This document shows, one piece after another, positions 10,250 to 21,545 of a stretch of DNA of 64,000 bases. The notes under the pieces were generated by a model. That model did not search any database. It was not told where the DNA came from and saw only the letters and a list, made by a program, of their open reading frames with translations. The first letter of the stretch is position 1. Each line of letters begins with the position of its first letter. A program made the position numbers and the translations under genes. This DNA is from Alteribacter lacisalsi (GTDB lineage: Bacteria > Bacillota > Bacilli > Bacillales > Salisediminibacteriaceae), in assembly GCF_003226345.1 (NCBI RefSeq), contig NZ_PDOF01000002.1:248001-312000 (forward strand), written 5' to 3'.

Positions 10250-11992
10250 ATGTTAAATCAGCCAATCGAATGGACAAAAACAGAGATCCGTAAACAGCTG
10301 GATGTTGTCCGCGGGGATGAACCGCCGACAACGGTTATAAAGAATGCCCGCTGGCTGAACAGCGCAACGGGCCGGTGGCGAGAGGGCCACATCTGGATTC
10401 ATCACGACCGGATCGTGTACGTTGGGGAAAGTCTGCCGGAGCCGTCCGGCCGAACCCGTACGTATGACGCAGAGGGCAGGCCTGTGGTGCCGGGATACAT
10501 TGAGCATCATGCCCATCCGTTTCAGTTATATCATCCCCTCAGTTTTGCCCGGTATGCATCAGAGCGGGGAACAACCACACTGATCAACGACAACATGAGT
10601 CTTTTTTTGCAGTATGACAAAAAGAAAGCGTTTTCTTTTCTGGAAGCGATGCAACAGACGCCGGTGCTGATGCTGTGGTGGGCGCGCTATGACGCTCAGA
10701 CGGCGCTTTTGGATCACGACGAAAAATTCACTTACCGGAATATGATGGACTGGCTTGACCATCCGTATGTGGTGCAGGGCGGCGAGCTCACGGACTGGCC
10801 GAGTGTGCTGAAGGGCAACGAAAGTATGCTGCACTGGATGCAGGAAACGAAAGCCCGGGGCAAGCGGATTGAGGGGCACATGCCGGGGGCAGGGGAGCGG
10901 ACGCTTACCCAGCTGGCACTAACAGGCGTGGATTCGGATCATGAAGCGATGACCGGGGAGGAGCTTCTCCGCCGTCTCGATCTCGGCTACACGACGAGTA
11001 TGCGTTATTCGTCGATCCGGCCTGATCTGCCGGTCCTGCTTGACACGGTTCGGGAAGAGGGGCTCAGCAGCAGTGACAAGCTGCTTATGACCACGGACGG
11101 TTCGCCTCCGAAGGTGATGGAGGAAGGTGTAATGGACCGCCTTATCGAAATTGCGCTTGGAAAAGGAATCCCATTTATTGATGCGGTTAACATGGCCACG
11201 TATAATGTAGCTAAACATTATCGTCTTGATCATGTGCTCGGCATGATTGCACCTGGACGTCTGGCGAACATCAACATTCTTCACTCGGAAGCCGATCCCC
11301 GCCCGGCGTCGGTCATGGCAAAAGGGGAGTGGGTCGTGAAGGACAGCGAGGTGCAGGGGCACAAGCCGGATCCTGACTGGAAGGAGCTCGGGCTGCCGCC
11401 ATTTGAGCTCGACTGGGAACTCACGATGGAGGACCTGCAGTTTTCCATGCCGCTCGGTCTTGAAATGATTAATGACGTCATTATCAAACCGTACCGTCCG
11501 GGCACAATGATGCTTGCCGATGAGATCCCGCCTGACAGTGACGAATGCTTCTTTTTACTCGTGGACCGGTATGGAAAATGGCGGGTCAATACTATTATTA
11601 AAGGCTTTGCCGGAGATCTGTACGGGATGGCCAGTTCGTTTTCCAATACGGGGGATCTCGTTCTGATCGGGAAAAGCAAGCAAGGGCTGCTTGATGCATT
11701 TCAGGCGCTTAAAAAACAGGGGGGCGGAATTGTTCTTGCGGGAGAAGACGGCGTGGAAGCGTCGGTTCCCCTTACCTTGAACGGCAAAATGAGCACCCTG
11801 GAACTTCCGGACATCGCCGAGCAGGAGCGTCATCTGTTAAGGGTTCTCCAGCAGAAGGGATACCGATACGGGGATCCGGTTTATGCATTCCTGTTCTTTT
11901 CCGCCACCCACCTGCCGTATGTGCGGGTGACCCAGAAGGGGATCTTTGATGTGAAACAAAAAAAGGTACTCTTTCCTGCAATAATGCGGTAA
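10250..11992 (+). CDS. yerA: YerA-type putative adenine deaminase / amidohydrolase
   Basis: 580 residues from the ATG at 10250, the length I recall for B. subtilis YerA. The start follows an AGGTGAT site and gives MLNQPIEWTK; earlier in-frame ATGs lack a ribosome site. It is related to adenine deaminase AdeC. The metal-binding loop PGYIEHHAHPFQ is at about 81-92, GHMPGAG follows, then an SIRPD stretch, MTTDG (catalytic Asp region) and a PGRLANINIL strand. The C-terminal domain ends in the conserved GIFDVKQKKVLFPAIMR. Deaminase activity is predicted from family, not shown. It sits between purD and yerB. Confidence 0.9.
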   Translation: MLNQPIEWTKTEIRKQLDVVRGDEPPTTVIKNARWLNSATGRWREGHIWIHHDRIVYVGESLPEPSGRTRTYDAEGRPVVPGYIEHHAHPFQLYHPLSFARYASERGTTTLINDNMSLFLQYDKKKAFSFLEAMQQTPVLMLWWARYDAQTALLDHDEKFTYRNMMDWLDHPYVVQGGELTDWPSVLKGNESMLHWMQETKARGKRIEGHMPGAGERTLTQLALTGVDSDHEAMTGEELLRRLDLGYTTSMRYSSIRPDLPVLLDTVREEGLSSSDKLLMTTDGSPPKVMEEGVMDRLIEIALGKGIPFIDAVNMATYNVAKHYRLDHVLGMIAPGRLANINILHSEADPRPASVMAKGEWVVKDSEVQGHKPDPDWKELGLPPFELDWELTMEDLQFSMPLGLEMINDVIIKPYRPGTMMLADEIPPDSDECFFLLVDRYGKWRVNTIIKGFAGDLYGMASSFSNTGDLVLIGKSKQGLLDAFQALKKQGGGIVLAGEDGVEASVPLTLNGKMSTLELPDIAEQERHLLRVLQQKGYRYGDPVYAFLFFSATHLPYVRVTQKGIFDVKQKKVLFPAIMR

Positions 11993-12058
11993 AATATAAA
12001 AGTAAACGGCCCTGTTCCGGTTTCGTAACAGAGCCGGGTAAAAGGGGTCTACAGAAGA

Positions 12059-13105
12059 ATGAAAACGGGAAAGTGGCTGTTATCTGCGGTGTTGTGCTTT
12101 GGTGTTTTAGCGGCAGCGTGCAGCGGTAATGATGCAGCGGGAGAAGATGATATAGAGAATGCTCCCGGTATGAGTGAGGAGAGCGATGGAACCCCGGAGG
12201 CAGCGGCGAATCAGGACAGCGAGTACGCCTATCGGATGCCTCTGACCGGTATCGGTTCGGATCAGGAGGTCACCCGCACGGCGTTCGGTGTGATGATGGA
12301 AAACTCCGTGAGCGCCCGTCCGCAGACCGGCCTGTATCAGGCAGACCTTGTGTATGAAGTGCTTTCTGAAGGGAACATTACCCGCTTTCTGACGTTTTAC
12401 CACAGCAATGAGCCGGAGGAAATCGGCCCGGTTCGAAGCGCAAGAGACTATTACGTTCATTTAAATAACGGCTACAACGCGATTTACGTATCAGCAGGAG
12501 GCAGCTCGGACGGTCTTGCTCTTGCTGAAAGCCCGGATGTCCCCTACATCAGCGGACTTGTGTATGACGGCCGCTATTTCAGCCGGTCGGCGGAACGATC
12601 AGCGCCGCACAATATGTACACAAGCTATGAAGATCTTGTGACAGTGTCGGAGCAGCTCGGCCACGATCTGTTTGACGGGCCGCCGGAACTCCCGTTTAGC
12701 GGAGAGCTTTCAGCGGGTAAACCGGCAGTAAGCTTTGAAATAAACTACGGCAGCACGGCCAACAATGTCGCATACAAGTATGACGCGGCTCTCGGCGGCT
12801 ACCAGCGCTTTAACGGCGGTGTGGCGATCATAGATCACCGGGACGGCACACCGGTAGCTCCGGCCAGTGTTTTTGCAGTGGAAATGGAGCACCGGGTGAT
12901 CGACGAACTCGGCCGCCGGGACATTGACATTTCGTCCGGAGGCGACGCCTACCTGTTTCGGGAAGGCACTGTCGAGGCGGTGGAATGGAAAAATGTCGAC
13001 GGCGCGATTCTGCCGTTTAAGGACGGAGAGCCTGTCGGTTTTTCCCCGGGACAGACATGGATTAATGTGATGCCGGATCTGGACCGCTTAACGATATACG
13101 ATTGA
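12059..13105 (+). CDS. yerB: YerB-type lipoprotein (DUF3048)
   Basis: 348-residue exported lipoprotein. The signal peptide ends in a lipobox LAAAC with Cys21. An acidic linker follows, then the DUF3048 N- and C-terminal domains, with recognisable stretches such as MMENSVSARPQTGL, EGNITRFLTFYHS and GPVRSARDYY. The family is widespread in Bacillales; its function is not known to me. AAAGGGG precedes the ATG. It lies between yerA and yerC. Confidence 0.9.
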   Translation: MKTGKWLLSAVLCFGVLAAACSGNDAAGEDDIENAPGMSEESDGTPEAAANQDSEYAYRMPLTGIGSDQEVTRTAFGVMMENSVSARPQTGLYQADLVYEVLSEGNITRFLTFYHSNEPEEIGPVRSARDYYVHLNNGYNAIYVSAGGSSDGLALAESPDVPYISGLVYDGRYFSRSAERSAPHNMYTSYEDLVTVSEQLGHDLFDGPPELPFSGELSAGKPAVSFEINYGSTANNVAYKYDAALGGYQRFNGGVAIIDHRDGTPVAPASVFAVEMEHRVIDELGRRDIDISSGGDAYLFREGTVEAVEWKNVDGAILPFKDGEPVGFSPGQTWINVMPDLDRLTIYD

Positions 13106-13200
13106 CGCGCACGGAAGCCGGTGGTTTTCCGGAGAATGAGGATGACGGAAAAGACGGAGGTTCCGGCGCAACCCTGCAGTAAAGGAAAGGATGATTGACC

Positions 13201-13506
13201 ATGCAAATTAACAAATTGAGAGGAAAAGAACTCGACCAGCTGTTTGATTCGATTCTGAGCCTCAAGGATAAAGAAGAATGCTATCAGTTTTTTGATGACC
13301 TCTGTACGATGAACGAAATTCAGTCTCTCGGCCAGCGTCTTGAAGTAGCGCGCATGCTTATGGACGGGGACACGTACCAGAAGATTGAAAAAGACACAGG
13401 AGCGAGTACTGCTACGATTTCACGGGTCAAGCGCTGCATCAACTACGGAAACGACGGCTACCGCATGACGCTGGAGCGTGTGAAAGAGCAGCAGGAGACG
13501 AAATAA
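13201..13506 (+). CDS. yerC: YerC/YecD-type TrpR-like DNA-binding protein
   Basis: 101-residue helix-turn-helix protein of the TrpR/YerC family. Start at 13201 after AAAGGA, giving MQINKLRGKELDQLF; a TTG six bases earlier is in frame but too close to that site. The recognition helix region reads DTGASTATISRVKRC. It is usually kept next to yerB and pcrB, and that linkage is seen here. A terminator follows 14 bases after the stop. Confidence 0.92.
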   Translation: MQINKLRGKELDQLFDSILSLKDKEECYQFFDDLCTMNEIQSLGQRLEVARMLMDGDTYQKIEKDTGASTATISRVKRCINYGNDGYRMTLERVKEQQETK

Positions 13507-13519
13507 TAAAAGATTGGGG

Positions 13520-13550
13520 CACACCTTTCCAGCAGGAGGGTGTGTTTTTT
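13520..13550 (+). terminator. rho-independent terminator after yerC
   Basis: Stem CACACC / GGTGTG with a 13-base loop followed by TTTTTT. It ends the yerA-B-C group and precedes the 51-bp repeat array by about 100 bases. Confidence 0.8.
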
Positions 13551-13648
13551 GTGTGAGGAGATTTTTTTGGGTGGTTGGGGCTGGGGTTAGGGTGTTTCGT
13601 ATGCGGTTTGAGACTCAATGGCAGGGTTAAGTGTCCTGCCATTGGGGA

Positions 13649-13917
13649 GTCCGGACATAACTTTTGACTGGTGGGAAGAAATGTCCGAACTCTGCCAAAG
13701 TCCGGACATAACTTTTAATTGGTAGGAAGAAGTGTCCGAACTATGCCAAAGTCGGGACATAACTTTTGATTGGTAGGAAGAAATGTCCGAACTCTGCCAA
13801 AGTCCGGCCATAACTTTTAATTGGTAGGAAGAAGTGTCCGAACTATGCCAAAGTCCGGCCATAACTTTTAATTGGCGGGAAGAAGTGTCCGAACTATGCC
13901 AAAGTCGGGACACTAGC
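13649..13917. repeat. 51-bp tandem repeat array, five full units plus a partial
   Basis: Five consecutive 51-bp units start at 13649, 13700, 13751, 13802 and 13853, and a partial sixth runs to about 13917. Each unit has two arms, GTCCGGACAT and ATGTCCGAAC, that pair at 9 of 10 positions across a loop of about 20 bases, then CT(C/A)TGCCAAA. Units differ by a few substitutions with no length change. Because 51 is divisible by three, the minus strand stays open across the array with a 17-residue repeat, but no ribosome site supports a gene. It fills the yerC-pcrB gap. Confidence 0.92.
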
Positions 13918-14066
13918 CGGCGACGACACCTCCTTTGCTGTCGTTGCCGCCCCGGTCACAAAATTCTCCGAAATCCCTTGCCACGTCATAGTGAGACGCA
14001 GGCTTATTTTTGATATACTTATGTGATGAGTTAACCAAGACACGTTTATTTCTGGAGGATATCACC

Positions 14067-14756
14067 ATGCTCGAATATCACGAATGGCAGCATGTTTTTA
14101 AGCTTGATCCGAATAAAACGATAGATGATGATGCCCTGGAGGCGGTGTGCGAGTCGGGAACGGACGCGGTTATTGTCGGCGGCACCGATGGGGTGACCGA
14201 GGACAATACGCTCGATCTGCTCATGCGGATTCGCCGCTACTCGGTCGCCTGCGCCCTTGAGGTGAGTAGCCTCGATGCCGTCACGCCGGGCTTTGACTAC
14301 TACCTGATCCCGTCGGTCGTGAACACGGATAACGTCGAGTGGGTGAACGGCCGCCACCATGCGGCGATCCGGGATTTCGGTCCCGTGATGAACTGGGACG
14401 AAGTGCTCTCGGAAGCCTATTGCGTTTTGAACCCCGAGGCAAAAGTGGCCAGACTGACGGAGGCAAAAACCGATCTCACTGAAGACGACATTGTCGCCTA
14501 CGCGCGCATGACCGAGAACCTGATCCGCATGCCTGTTTTTTACCTGGAGTACAGCGGCACCTACGGAGATCCGGCTGTGGTGGAAGCGGCAGCGGGTGTA
14601 CTGAAGCATACCCGCCTGTTTTACGGCGGTGGCATCACCAATCCTGAACAGGCAGCAGAAATGGCCGCGCACGCCGACACCATCGTCGTAGGCAACGCCA
14701 TTTATGATAATCTGAAGAAAGCCCTCAAGACCGTTAAAGCGGTGAAAGAGAAATAA
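14067..14756 (+). CDS. pcrB: heptaprenylglyceryl phosphate synthase
   Basis: 229-residue TIM-barrel prenyltransferase that transfers a heptaprenyl chain to glycerol-1-phosphate in Bacillales. Start at 14067 after TGGAGGAT, giving [17 protein letters not shown]; the family usually starts here. The phosphate-binding end reads [11 protein letters not shown] and the product-side loop EYSGTYGDP, both characteristic of PcrB. It lies directly upstream of pcrA, as in B. subtilis. A -10-like TGATATACT lies at 14011-14019. Confidence 0.95.
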   Translation: MLEYHEWQHVFKLDPNKTIDDDALEAVCESGTDAVIVGGTDGVTEDNTLDLLMRIRRYSVACALEVSSLDAVTPGFDYYLIPSVVNTDNVEWVNGRHHAAIRDFGPVMNWDEVLSEAYCVLNPEAKVARLTEAKTDLTEDDIVAYARMTENLIRMPVFYLEYSGTYGDPAVVEAAAGVLKHTRLFYGGGITNPEQAAEMAAHADTIVVGNAIYDNLKKALKTVKAVKEK

Positions 14757-14862
14757 CGAAATACGCGAAGGCATTCCCATAGCCGGGAAAATCAACATAT
14801 ACACACCCGCCCCTATGCGGTAAAATAGAATAAAACAAGAACATATGTTTGGAGTGGTGAAC

Positions 14863-17160
14863 ATGGAACGAGTCAGTGACCAGCTGACAGCAGGACTCAA
14901 TCCTGAACAGCAGAAGGCGGTAAAGCATTCGAACGGACCGCTTCTTATCATGGCCGGAGCCGGAAGCGGCAAGACCCGGGTGCTTACCCACCGCATCGCC
15001 TACCTGATCGGTGAAAAAGGCGTAGCCCCGTGGTCGATTCTCGCCATTACATTTACAAACAAAGCAGCCCGTGAAATGAAGGACCGGGTCGGCCGGATCG
15101 TTGCGGGACCGGGAGCTGAGGACATCTGGATTTCCACCTTTCACTCCATGTGCGTGCGCATGCTGCGCCGGGACGTGGACAGAATCGGTGTAAACCGGAA
15201 CTTTACGATTCTTGATGGCTCCGATCAGCAGACCGTTATGAAACGGCTCATGAAAGAGCAGAATATCGATACGAAGAAATTCGAACCCCGGAGCATTCTC
15301 GGCACGATCAGCTCGGCGAAAAACGAACTGAAAACACCGGAAGACTACGGCAAAACCGCCAACGGACCCTACGAGGATACTGTGCACAAGCTCTATACCG
15401 CGTACCAGAAGGAACTGAAAAAGAACCATGCGATGGACTTTGACGACCTGATCATGAAGACGATCACGCTCTTTAAGAAGGTCCCTGAAGTGCTGGAATT
15501 TTACCAGCGCAAGTTTCAGTACGTGATGGTCGACGAGTACCAGGATACGAACCGGGCCCAGTATGTGCTCGTTCAGATGCTGGCGGACCGTCACAAAAAT
15601 ATCTGCGTGGTCGGGGACTCGGATCAGTCGATCTACCGGTGGCGCGGGGCGGACATTCAGAACATCCTGAGCTTTGAAAAGGACTATCCAAACTCTACGG
15701 TAATCCTGCTCGAGCAGAACTACCGCTCCACGAAGACAATTCTGAAGGCGGCAAACGACGTGATCGGCAACAACGCCGGCCGGAAGAAGAAAAATCTCTG
15801 GACCGAAAACGACGACGGGGACAAGCTCCGCTACTATGAAGCGGACAATGAGCACGACGAAGCCCAGCACATCGTTGGGAAGGTCAGGGAAATGCTCGAC
15901 TCCGGTACGTACAAGGAGTCCGACATTGCCGTGTTGTACCGGACGAACGCCCAGTCCCGTGTGATCGAGGAGATGTTCGTCAAATCGAACCTCAACTATA
16001 CGATCGTCGGCGGCACGAAGTTCTACGACAGAAAAGAGATCAAGGACGTGCTTGCGTACCTTCGCGTTGTGGCGAACCCGGACGATGACATCAGCCTGCG
16101 CCGAATTATTAACGTGCCGAAGCGCGGCATCGGTGCTTCCACCCTGGACAAAATCGCCCACTTTGCGGATATGCAGGACATTTCCATGTACCGGGCGCTT
16201 CAGGACGTGAACGAAATCGGTCTTTCTGCGCGTGCGCGTAACGCGCTGGCAGAATTTATCGACCAGTTAAGTAACTGGGTTCAGATGCAGGATTACCTGA
16301 GCGTCACCGAACTTGTGGAAGAGCTGATCGATAAGACCGGCTACCGGGCAATGCTGAAAAACGACAAGAGCCTCGAATCAGAGAGCCGTCTTGAAAACGT
16401 GGAGGAATTTCTCACCGTAACGAAGGACTTTGAAGAATCGAACGAAGATAAATCCCTGATCGCCTTCCTGACCGATCTCGCGCTTATTGCCGATATCGAT
16501 AAAGTGGAGGAAGACGAGGAAACGGGCGAGCCGGAGGAGCAGATCATTCTTATGACACTTCACTCCGCCAAAGGACTCGAGTTTCCGGTCGTGTTTCTGA
16601 TCGGCATGGAGGAAGGCGTGTTCCCGCACAGCCGCTCGCTTATGGAAGAAGCGGAAATGGAAGAGGAACGCCGTCTGGCCTACGTGGGCATTACCCGGGC
16701 GGAAAAAGAGCTGCACCTTTCCCGTGCCCGGATGCGGACCCTTTACGGCCGCACAAATATGAACCCGGCGTCACGCTTTTTAAGTGAGATTCCGGAAGAC
16801 CTGCTTGACGCGGTCAAAGAAGACCAGGCACAGCCGGCGTGGATGAAAACGTCCCGCCAGACGCCGGGAAGCCAGGGCGGTTTCGGAGGCCGTTCTGGCG
16901 GCGCCGCAGCCGGAGGCTTTGGAGGCAGACCGGCTGCCGCACCGCAGAAACGCCGCACAACCATGCGTACGACGACAACCCAGACAGGCGGCGACGGCTT
17001 CACATGGTCTGTCGGTGATAAAGCAGCCCATAAAAAATGGGGCACCGGTACGGTCGTCAGCATGAAGGGCGACGGAGAGAACGTGGAACTGGATATCGCA
17101 TTTCCGAATGTGGGTGTGAAGAGGCTGTTCGCCAAATTCGCCCCGATTACGAAGCAGTAA
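14863..17160 (+). CDS. pcrA: ATP-dependent DNA helicase PcrA (UvrD family)
   Basis: 765-residue superfamily 1A 3'-5' helicase used in repair, rolling-circle replication and clearing RNA polymerase. Walker A AGAGSGKT is at 31-38. [13 protein letters not shown] is motif [16 protein letters not shown] is motif III, and the C-terminal motifs include [12 protein letters not shown] and [12 protein letters not shown]. After the helicase core comes a glycine-rich linker ([10 protein letters not shown]) and a Tudor-like C-terminal domain ([13 protein letters not shown]) known to contact RNA polymerase. Start at 14863 after GGAGTGG; an earlier ATG lacks a site. ligA follows 12 bases later. Confidence 0.97.
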   Translation: MERVSDQLTAGLNPEQQKAVKHSNGPLLIMAGAGSGKTRVLTHRIAYLIGEKGVAPWSILAITFTNKAAREMKDRVGRIVAGPGAEDIWISTFHSMCVRMLRRDVDRIGVNRNFTILDGSDQQTVMKRLMKEQNIDTKKFEPRSILGTISSAKNELKTPEDYGKTANGPYEDTVHKLYTAYQKELKKNHAMDFDDLIMKTITLFKKVPEVLEFYQRKFQYVMVDEYQDTNRAQYVLVQMLADRHKNICVVGDSDQSIYRWRGADIQNILSFEKDYPNSTVILLEQNYRSTKTILKAANDVIGNNAGRKKKNLWTENDDGDKLRYYEADNEHDEAQHIVGKVREMLDSGTYKESDIAVLYRTNAQSRVIEEMFVKSNLNYTIVGGTKFYDRKEIKDVLAYLRVVANPDDDISLRRIINVPKRGIGASTLDKIAHFADMQDISMYRALQDVNEIGLSARARNALAEFIDQLSNWVQMQDYLSVTELVEELIDKTGYRAMLKNDKSLESESRLENVEEFLTVTKDFEESNEDKSLIAFLTDLALIADIDKVEEDEETGEPEEQIILMTLHSAKGLEFPVVFLIGMEEGVFPHSRSLMEEAEMEEERRLAYVGITRAEKELHLSRARMRTLYGRTNMNPASRFLSEIPEDLLDAVKEDQAQPAWMKTSRQTPGSQGGFGGRSGGAAAGGFGGRPAAAPQKRRTTMRTTTTQTGGDGFTWSVGDKAAHKKWGTGTVVSMKGDGENVELDIAFPNVGVKRLFAKFAPITKQ

Positions 17161-19179
<2,019 letters not shown>

Positions 19180-19313
19180 CAGGGAAAGGCGGGAAGAAAT
19201 TTTCTGCCTGAACGGAGTGGTTCGGCATGAGGCTTTAGCGCTGGTGACGGAGGGGAAAGTGCAGTGTTTTTGTCACCGGAGGTAAGCAGTCATCACATTG
19301 AGGAGTGAATCAA

Positions 19314-20588
19314 ATGGTCAGAAGACTTAGTGTCATCGGCCTTGCAGGTGTTCTTTTTCTCACCGGCTGTCTGCCCGGAGATGATGGGGAAGAGGATGAA
19401 ACAGAGGTAGTAGAAGAAGAGGAGCAGCCCGAATATACGACCACCCCGACGATCGACACGCCGGAAAGCTATTACCGGAACGTGCTTCAGGACGGGAAGT
19501 TTCTCCGCAGTCCGGCACGGGGAAGTGTGTCCCATGCGATGGGAAACCGGGTGGATGTGGATCAGTTTGAGCTCGGCCTGATGGAAATTGCGTCGGCTCA
19601 TTTCAGCCGGGACGATTACTTTTTCCAGGACGGCCAGATTTTAAGCGGCAGTGTGATTAACAGCTGGCTGCGCCGGCTCGGTCCTTATGATGACAGTCTT
19701 GAGAATGCAAATCGCTACGTGCACGGGCTGAACCCGTCCATGTATACAAGCGAGGAACTGGAGTATGTGGAGGCGGTGAACCGTGGCGAAGATGTGGAGG
19801 AAAATGAAGCGCTGGACGTGAGTCCGTCTGACTGGAGTATGGACGAGCGTGAACAGCGGATGCGGGAGAATCCCGCCTTTCTTTCCCACATCATGGAGCA
19901 TAATTACATGGTGCAGGACGGGGAGGACAGCGTGGCTCTTGGCGGCATCGTGATCGGGATGGGCATGCGCCAGACGTACAACTTTTCGATTACGGATGAC
20001 GACGGAGGCATTCACCGTTTCGAACAGTCTCTCGATGCCGAGCAGGTGGAGGAAGCTGCTCGGCAGCGGGCAGAAGCCGTGGTAAGCCGGATCCGCACAT
20101 CGGATAACGTGGATGAGGACACGCCGATCGTTGTGGCGCTCTACCAGGAGGAGCGCCGTAATTCCCTCGTTCCGGGAAGCTTTGTGGCTGTTGCCCGCTC
20201 TGACAGCGGCGACAATCTCGGCAGCTGGGAAACGCTTGATGAAGACCATTACTTCTTCCCGTCCAATCAGGGTACAGAAAACCGCAGAGATGATGCGGAA
20301 GCGTTCTCGGCCTTTAAGACGGAAGCGGAGGATTTCTTTGACCACGCTGTCGGCATTGTCGGCAAAGGACGCTACAAGAGCGGAAGCATGGAGGAATTCC
20401 GGATTGAGGTGAACCTCCAGTCGCACGGCAAGGCGGAAATCATCGCCTTAACGCAGCACCTGGCAGGGTTAACGCAGGAATACCTTCCATTTGATGCACC
20501 GGTGAAAATCTACCTGGAGTCTGTGAACGGCACGGAAGCAGTCGTCGTTTCCTATCCGGACGAGGAACCGTTCATTCACGTTCACTAG
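19314..20588 (+). CDS. camS: CamS-family sex pheromone lipoprotein (YerH)
   Basis: 424-residue lipoprotein. Signal peptide with lipobox LTGC (Cys18), then a strongly acidic linker and the CamS domain, including an LNPSMYTSEELEY-like stretch and a late LAGLTQEYLPFDAPVKIY. In Staphylococcus the CamS signal peptide is a pheromone precursor; in Bacillus the homologue is YerH. Start at ATG 19314, seven bases after GAGGAGTG. It follows ligA in the conserved order, and a terminator is 35 bases after the stop. Confidence 0.9.
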   Translation: MVRRLSVIGLAGVLFLTGCLPGDDGEEDETEVVEEEEQPEYTTTPTIDTPESYYRNVLQDGKFLRSPARGSVSHAMGNRVDVDQFELGLMEIASAHFSRDDYFFQDGQILSGSVINSWLRRLGPYDDSLENANRYVHGLNPSMYTSEELEYVEAVNRGEDVEENEALDVSPSDWSMDEREQRMRENPAFLSHIMEHNYMVQDGEDSVALGGIVIGMGMRQTYNFSITDDDGGIHRFEQSLDAEQVEEAARQRAEAVVSRIRTSDNVDEDTPIVVALYQEERRNSLVPGSFVAVARSDSGDNLGSWETLDEDHYFFPSNQGTENRRDDAEAFSAFKTEAEDFFDHAVGIVGKGRYKSGSMEEFRIEVNLQSHGKAEIIALTQHLAGLTQEYLPFDAPVKIYLESVNGTEAVVVSYPDEEPFIHVH

Positions 20589-20623
20589 ACTGGCAGTGAG
20601 CCAGGTAAGGATAAAAGCAGGAG

Positions 20624-20655
20624 CCGTCTCTTCTAATGGAAGGGGCGGTTTTTTT
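20624..20655 (+). terminator. rho-independent terminator after camS
   Basis: Stem CCGTCTCTTC / GAAGGGGCGG (ten pairs including two G-T) with a five-base loop, followed by seven T. It is directly upstream of the second 51-bp repeat array. Confidence 0.8.
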
Positions 20656-20688
20656 GTGGGGACTTGAGCTGAATGGACGGGGCGAGAG

Positions 20689-20994
20689 AAGGATTTGCGA
20701 CTTAATTCAGAATTGGAGAGGGGTTAGGTCGTGAAAGTAGAGGATTTGCGACTTAATTCAGAATTGGAGAGGAGTTAGGTCGTGAAAGGGGAGGATTTGC
20801 GACTTAACTCAGAATTGGAGAGGAGTTAGGTTGTGAAAGTAGAGGATTTACGACTTAACTCCGGAGTTGGAGAGGAGTTAGGTCGTGAAAGTAGAGGATT
20901 TGCGACTTAATTCAGAATTGGAGAGGAGTTAGGTCGTGAAAGGGGAGGATTTACGACTTAACTCTGAATTGGAGAGGGGTTAGGTCGTGAAAGG
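20689..20994. repeat. 51-bp tandem repeat array, six units, hairpin in each
   Basis: Units start at 20689, 20740, 20791, 20842 (this one is 52 bp), 20894 and 20945. Each contains CGACTTAA(C/T)TC, a loop of about 12 bases, and GAGTTAGGTCG; the arms pair over 11 positions with one or two G-T pairs, so every unit can fold. In sequence it is unrelated to the array at 13649 but shares its 51-bp period and one-hairpin-per-unit layout. No coding frame with a ribosome site crosses it. Confidence 0.92.
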
Positions 20995-21434
20995 CCGACG
21001 TATAGTATGACATAACTTACTCAGCTGCAGGTATGGGGATTCCTCGAAGAAAAATCGATAAATGTCCGCTTTTTGTGACAAATATGTGAAACCCTCAAAT
21101 TTATTTTAATTTTTTTTGATGAATATATATGTCTATATGAAAATGAAAACGGTTAATTTGAGGGTGATTATGAATATTAATACAAACAAACGTCAACTTA
21201 ATAATAATTGGAATGTTCAAAATTTAAAAGTGTGGTATGATTCTGCTTGTGCGTTGAAGTTGGGCGTGCGACAGCTGCAGACCTGGCAGGCGGTGATTGC
21301 ATATTGGTGTATATCGCCTTCTCGGTATCTGTGCGGCGGTTATTTTGAGTAAAGTCAGTCAGTAAAGCAAATGCTAACAAATACTTGGAATTGCGCCTGT
21401 TTTCTTCAAGCTAGTTAAAGGAGGGAAAGAATAA
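20995..21434. other. AT-rich non-coding leader region upstream of the symporter genes
   Basis: About 440 bases without a credible gene. AT-rich compared with its surroundings from about 21070 to 21230. An extended -10-like TGGTATGAT ends at 21241 and could start the symporter transcript, but I see no well-spaced -35. A 78-codon open frame at 21116-21352 has no ribosome site and was not called. Confidence 0.5.
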
Positions 21435-21539
21435 GTGGAATATTCACTTACTACTGGAACCTGGTTTTGGCTACTTGTTCCAATGCTTACAATCGTTATT
21501 CTATCCATCATTACTTTTTTCACTGAAAGGAGCAGCTAA
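21435..21539 (+). CDS. 34-residue small membrane protein, putative symporter accessory peptide
   Basis: GTG start after an AAAGGAGGG ribosome site. The product starts MEYSLTTGTWFWLLVPM, has one hydrophobic helix (about 9-28) and ends FTERSS. It stops six bases before the proline symporter start, and its last codons contain an AAAGGAG that may serve the symporter. Small one-helix partners next to SSS and NSS transporters are known in Bacillales genome annotation ('symporter small accessory protein'). I infer the same role from size, topology and position. Confidence 0.75.
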   Translation: MEYSLTTGTWFWLLVPMLTIVILSIITFFTERSS

Positions 21540-21545
21540 TCAGCA

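Noticed and set aside
13587-13913. 108-codon minus-strand open frame with a 17-residue repeat
   Set aside because: The frame stays open only because the 51-bp unit is divisible by three. There is no ribosome site and the sequence variation does not favour silent positions.
14734-16161. 475-codon minus-strand open frame inside pcrA
   Set aside because: Antisense shadow of a conserved helicase gene with no ribosome site and no recognisable motif.
21116-21352. 78-codon plus-strand open frame in the AT-rich leader
   Set aside because: No ribosome site; low-complexity Asn/Met/Lys start; the second half spans promoter-like sequence before the symporter genes.
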